DNA of 64,000 bases from Magnetospirillum sp. ME-1 (GTDB lineage Bacteria > Pseudomonadota > Alphaproteobacteria > Rhodospirillales > Magnetospirillaceae). Both the position numbers and the translations under genes were made by a program. Positions 59,803 to 64,000 of this stretch are shown here, in pieces. The notes beneath the pieces were generated by a model that did no database searches, was not told where the DNA came from, and worked only from the letters and a program-made list of their open reading frames with translations. The DNA lies in assembly GCF_002105535.1 (NCBI RefSeq), contig NZ_CP015848.1, positions 530,001 to 594,000 of the forward strand, given 5' to 3'. Within the stretch, counting starts at the first letter, position 1; each line of letters opens with the position of its first letter.

Positions 59803-60231
59803 TCAAAGCACCACCCGTTTCATGCCATCTCGAAGCACCTCGCTGTTAAAGTTCAGCAAAAGACCGGCCCGGATGCCGGTGAGTTTCAGATAGGTCAACA
59901 ATTGAGCGCCGTGTACCGGCAGCAATTTCTCAACCGCCTTGATTTCCAGGACCAGCGCATCGGCAACGACGAGGTCGAGCCTATAGGCGCAGTCCAATTT
60001 CATTCCCTTGTAGACGACCGGAACAGGTACCTGTCGTTTGAAAGGGATCTCGTTCAACTCCAGTTCATGAGCCAGACACTGCTCATAGGCCGATTCGAGA
60101 AGTCCTGGGCCTAAAGCCCTGTGAACCTCGATCGCCAGCCCGATCACCCTTCGGCTTGCGGCGTCGAATTCCTTATCCCCTTCCAATTCCTTCGCGCCTT
60201 CGTGCCTTCGTGGTGAAATGAACGCGTCCAC
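59803..60231 (-). CDS. GxxExxY family protein (PD-(D/E)XK-like)
   Basis: 142 residues from a GTG directly after the carA stop. Motifs: GLAIEVHRALGPGLLESAYE (GxxExxY), QVPVPVVYKGMKLDCAYRLD and LVLEIKAVEKLLPVHGAQLL (ExK of a PD-(D/E)XK-type core), then LLNFN. The first 15 residues are translated repeat (SPRRHEGAK), so translation may begin at the TTG at 60186, with the repeat AAGG as ribosome binding site. Role unknown; nuclease activity is inferred from the fold. Same strand as carA and carB, so it is probably read as part of their transcript. Confidence 0.85.
   Translation of the reverse strand: MDAFISPRRHEGAKELEGDKEFDAASRRVIGLAIEVHRALGPGLLESAYEQCLAHELELNEIPFKRQVPVPVVYKGMKLDCAYRLDLVVADALVLEIKAVEKLLPVHGAQLLTYLKLTGIRAGLLLNFNSEVLRDGMKRVVL
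60196..60214 (-). repeat. Inverted repeat, right end of the cassette
   Basis: Exact reverse complement of the left end, followed inward by another CGAAGG unit. It overlaps the first codons of the longest version of the GxxExxY gene. Confidence 0.85.
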
Positions 60232-61437
<1,206 letters not shown>

Positions 61438-61769
61438 GGTGGTCCTTTGTCGCGTTCGCGGGCCGGAAGGGCTCCGGCCGCAGGTACATTATCATAGAGA
61501 GCCCAAGGCTCCCCCCGCCGATTTTGGGCCGCAGAAGGCCGCCGGAGCATCTCGCATACGGGCAAGACCTTCGGGGCTGCGGGGCCGTATCGCGACCCAG
61601 TCGGCATCAGGTAAATTCCGCGCCTTATAATGACGGGCGCGGACAGAGTCAAGCCTTGCGACGGGCCGAAAAAAACCCTTCCTTTTCAAGGTTATGGCGT
61701 TCCATGGATAAGCTTCCTTTCCGTGGGGATTTGGAGTAGCCTGTGCGCTTTCCCAAACGAGGGGTTGCC
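61438..61769. other. Divergent intergenic region carA / yqeY
   Basis: 332 bp with no credible gene. On the minus strand GATAAT (61488-61493) could be the carA -10 box; the -35 position is G-rich and does not match. The carA leader then contains GGCCGGA/TCCGGCC (61461-61479), a 7-bp stem. On the plus strand TTTTCA (61684) - 18 bp - GATAAG (61708) could serve yqeY. Nothing else stands out. Confidence 0.3.
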
Positions 61770-62228
61770 ATGCTGCGCCAGCAGTTGAATGACGCGCTCA
61801 AGGCCGCGATGCTGGGCAAGGATGCCCGTACGGTTTCCACGGTCCGCCTGATTCTGGCGGCGCTGAAGGACCGCGACATCGCGGCGCGGCCCAAGGGCGT
61901 GACCGACGGCATCCCCGAGGCCGAGATCCAGCAGATGCTGCAGTCCATGATCAAGCAGCGCCGCGAGAGCATCTCCATGTACGAGCAGGGCGGCCGTCCC
62001 GAGCTGGCGCAGCAGGAAGCCGAGGAAATCGCCATCATCGAGAAGTTCCTGCCGCGTCAGATGGACGAGGCGGCGATCACCGAGGCGGTCAAGGCCGCCA
62101 TCGCCGTCTGCGGCGCCGGCGGCATCAAGGACATGGGCAAGGTCATGGCCGAACTGAAGGCCAAGCATTCCGGCACCATGGACTTCGCCAAGGCCGGCGC
62201 GGTGGTGAAGAAGGAACTGGGGGGCTGA
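61770..62228 (+). CDS. GatB/YqeY domain protein
   Basis: 152 residues, the YqeY length. Opens MLRQQLNDALKAAMLGKDAR with TVRLILAALKDRDIA, then QSMIKQRRESISMYEQGGR and FLPRQMDEAAITEAVKAAI and ends DFAKAGAVVKKELGG, all typical. Related to the C-terminal tRNA-binding domain of GatB. GAGGGG precedes the ATG; a longer GTG start 27 bases upstream is less likely. It is in the usual place just before dnaG. Confidence 0.93.
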   Translation: MLRQQLNDALKAAMLGKDARTVSTVRLILAALKDRDIAARPKGVTDGIPEAEIQQMLQSMIKQRRESISMYEQGGRPELAQQEAEEIAIIEKFLPRQMDEAAITEAVKAAIAVCGAGGIKDMGKVMAELKAKHSGTMDFAKAGAVVKKELGG

Positions 62229-62285
62229 CGCAGCCCCCGCGGCGTCACCATATCCACCCGGTGACGTGAACGGAAAGACCCCGGC

Positions 62286-64000
62286 ATGGCTTTCCCTCCC
62301 CAATTTCTCGACGAGCTGCGCGCCCGCGTCCCGGTCACCTCGGTGGTGGCCCGACGGGTCAAGCTGGTGCGCAAGGGCCGCGAGCACCAGGGCCTGTGCC
62401 CCTTCCACAACGAGAAGACCCCGTCGTTCACCGTCAACGAGGACAAGGGGTTTTTCCATTGCTTCGGCTGCGGCGCCCACGGCGACGCCATCGGCTTCGA
62501 GATGCGGGCCGGACACCTGTCCTTCACCGAGGCGGTGGAAAAGCTGGCCGCCGAAGCCGGAATCGAGGTCCCCAAGGCCACGCCGGAGGAGCGGGTGCGC
62601 GAGCAGCGCCGGGCCTCGCTGCACGACGCCCTGGAATCGGCCACCGCCTTCTTCGAGAAGCACCTGCGGGGACCAATGGGACGGGACGGCTTCGCCTATC
62701 TCAAGAACCGGGGCCTGTCCGACGACACCATCGCCCGCTTCCGCTTAGGCTTCGCCCCCGATTCCCGCGAGGCGCTGAAAAGCGCCCTGATGAGCAAGGA
62801 ATGCCCGGAAAGCCTGCTGATCGAGGCCGGTCTGCTGAAGAAGCCCGACAATGGCGGCGCCTCCTTCGACTATTTCCGCGGCCGCGTGATGTTTCCCATC
62901 ACCGACCGGCGCGGCAGGGTGATCGGCTTCGGCGCCCGCACCCTGGGCGACGGCCAGCCCAAATACCTCAACTCGCCCGACACGCCCCTGTTCCACAAGG
63001 GCCAGACCCTCTACGGCCTGGCCCATGCCCGCGAACAGGCCCGCGAGCAGAACCGGGTGGTGGTGGTCGAGGGCTACATGGACGTCATCGCGCTCCACCA
63101 GGCCGGCTTCGCCTATGCGGTGGCCCCGCTGGGCACGGCGGTGACCGAAGCCCAGATCGAGGAGCTGTGGCGCCTGGCGCCAGAACCCATCCTCTGCCTC
63201 GACGGCGACAAGGCGGGACAGCGGGCCATGGCCCGCGCCCTGGAGCGCGCCTTCCCCATCCTGAAGCCCGGCCACTCCCTTCGCTTCGCCACCCTGCCCG
63301 CGCCCGAGGACCCGGATTCCCTGATCAAGGCCCGCGGTCCTGCCGCCATGGCCGCCGTGCTGGACGCCGCCCAGGCCATGGTCGAGGTGGCCTGGCGCAT
63401 CGCCACCGAGGACCGGCCGCTGGACACGCCCGAGCGCCGCGCCCTGCTGGAGAAGGAACTGGCGGAAAAGGCCTTCTCCATCGCCGACGAAACGGTGCGC
63501 TATCAGTACCTGGCCACCTTCCGCCAGAAGGCGAAGGACTCGTTCCGCCCGCCGCCCCGCCAATGGAACACGTCAGGCGGCCGCATGGGAACCAAAGGCT
63601 TCGGCCGCTTCCGCCCCGATCCCCAGGCCCCGCTGAAGGGCCCCGACGGCTTGCTGCCCGGCGTGGGGCGCCCGCGCCCGCCCAGGCCCAATTCCAGCGC
63701 CCAGGAATGGATGATGCTGGCCCTGGTCCTCGACCATCCCCGCCTGATGGATTCCATCGGCGAAAGGCTCGGCGAGACCACTTTCGCGGACAAGAGGCTT
63801 GACAATCTTCGACGCGGGATTCTAAAGCACCTCGGGGCTGCCCGCGACCTTGACGCGGACGGTCTCGTCACCCATTTGAGGACGGACGGATATTCCGAGA
63901 TTCTGGACTTCCTGCTCGACGCCAACGAAAGGCGGATTCGCGCGGTGCGCGGCGACCTTTCCACCGAGGAAGCCCGGCATCACTGGGAACACGTCTACAA
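62286..64000 (+). CDS. dnaG: DNA primase, N-terminal 571 residues
   Basis: Runs off the right edge without a stop. Zinc-binding domain CPFHNEKTPSF...FFHCFGCG (about 39-63). RNA-polymerase core domain follows with YFRGRVMFPITDRRGRVIGF. TOPRIM catalytic EGYMDVIALHQAG with Glu near 262 and LCLDGDKAG. The DnaB-interacting C-terminal domain begins near residue 465 and is cut. Makes RNA primers for replication. rpoD probably lies just beyond, as in the common dnaG-rpoD order. GGAAAG lies before the ATG. Confidence 0.96.
   Translation, partial: MAFPPQFLDELRARVPVTSVVARRVKLVRKGREHQGLCPFHNEKTPSFTVNEDKGFFHCFGCGAHGDAIGFEMRAGHLSFTEAVEKLAAEAGIEVPKATPEERVREQRRASLHDALESATAFFEKHLRGPMGRDGFAYLKNRGLSDDTIARFRLGFAPDSREALKSALMSKECPESLLIEAGLLKKPDNGGASFDYFRGRVMFPITDRRGRVIGFGARTLGDGQPKYLNSPDTPLFHKGQTLYGLAHAREQAREQNRVVVVEGYMDVIALHQAGFAYAVAPLGTAVTEAQIEELWRLAPEPILCLDGDKAGQRAMARALERAFPILKPGHSLRFATLPAPEDPDSLIKARGPAAMAAVLDAAQAMVEVAWRIATEDRPLDTPERRALLEKELAEKAFSIADETVRYQYLATFRQKAKDSFRPPPRQWNTSGGRMGTKGFGRFRPDPQAPLKGPDGLLPGVGRPRPPRPNSSAQEWMMLALVLDHPRLMDSIGERLGETTFADKRLDNLRRGILKHLGAARDLDADGLVTHLRTDGYSEILDFLLDANERRIRAVRGDLSTEEARHHWEHVY

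Larger units (their letters stand above)
59765..60214 (-). mobile_element. 450-bp GxxExxY cassette bounded by 19-bp inverted repeats
   Basis: ACCACGAAGGCACGAAGGC at 59765-59783 is repeated as its exact reverse complement at 60196-60214. Between them is a single gene of the GxxExxY nuclease-like family. It lies in the carA-carB junction, normally a tight operon. I know this repeat and gene pairing from other genomes; the mobility is inferred from the shape, and no transposase or clear target duplication is seen. Confidence 0.6.

Noticed and set aside
59803-60231. Restriction or toxin gene in place of GxxExxY
   Set aside because: No partner methylase or antitoxin is present and the motifs fit the GxxExxY family.

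Overview
The window is about 64 kb of GC-rich chromosome. The gene content suggests a motile, metabolically flexible alphaproteobacterium of the Rhodospirillaceae, most likely Magnetospirillum or a close relative. The clues are two TRAP transporters, a DctS/DctR-type regulator pair, several chemoreceptors and cyclic-di-GMP proteins, pseudaminic-acid genes and a housekeeping block ending in carB, carA, gatB/yqeY and dnaG. The genus is an inference; no rRNA lies in the window.

Layout: 1-2270 holds the start of an Anbu proteasome-like protease, a degenerate EAL protein, tRNA-Pro and a DUF192 protein. 2270-2782 is a gene-free stretch with a candidate structured RNA. 2783-9274 is the C4-dicarboxylate locus: a FixJ-type regulator broken by an in-frame amber codon, dctR, dctS and the divergent dctPQM. 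9363-12738 is a TAXI-type TRAP operon. 12780-17342 carries a ChaN-like protein, guaA, a lipoprotein, an MlaC-like protein and a prolyl-tRNA deacylase. 17345-21530 pairs a haem-motif GGDEF-EAL protein, preceded by a consensus FNR/FixK box, with a chemoreceptor ending in a PilZ domain. 21636-31559 holds prmA, uvrD, a beta-barrel protein, a CoA-transferase, lipB, tRNA-Leu, maeB and a hydrolase.

31569-36712 is a pseudaminic-acid (flagellin or surface sugar) cluster: pseF, pseC and pseB on the minus strand, pseG and pseI divergent on the plus strand, with no pseH visible. 36728-41886 is an envelope region: a small secreted protein, a transglutaminase-like protein, a beta-barrel, a lipoprotein hydrolase and an O-antigen-ligase-like protein. 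41895-56465 holds a small Cys-rich protein with a hairpin over its ribosome binding site, a chemoreceptor, an EF-G paralogue, acyl-CoA genes, a hairpin-flanked 25-codon ORF, a TPR glycosyltransferase, a Cache-domain kinase, an unknown exported protein, an esterase, a Dyp peroxidase and greA. 56483-64000 is carB, an inserted GxxExxY nuclease-like gene bounded by 19-bp inverted repeats, carA, yqeY and the start of dnaG.

The genes connect in a few ways. DctPQM imports malate-like acids that MaeB can decarboxylate. The c-di-GMP enzyme, PilZ chemoreceptor and pseudaminic-acid genes all bear on motility. Four copies of a roughly 80-105 bp palindromic repeat lie between genes. The most interesting unexplained items are the GxxExxY element inside carAB, the 25-codon mini-gene, the hairpin over the Cys-rich gene's start, the FNR-boxed haem cyclase and the candidate RNA near 2.6 kb.
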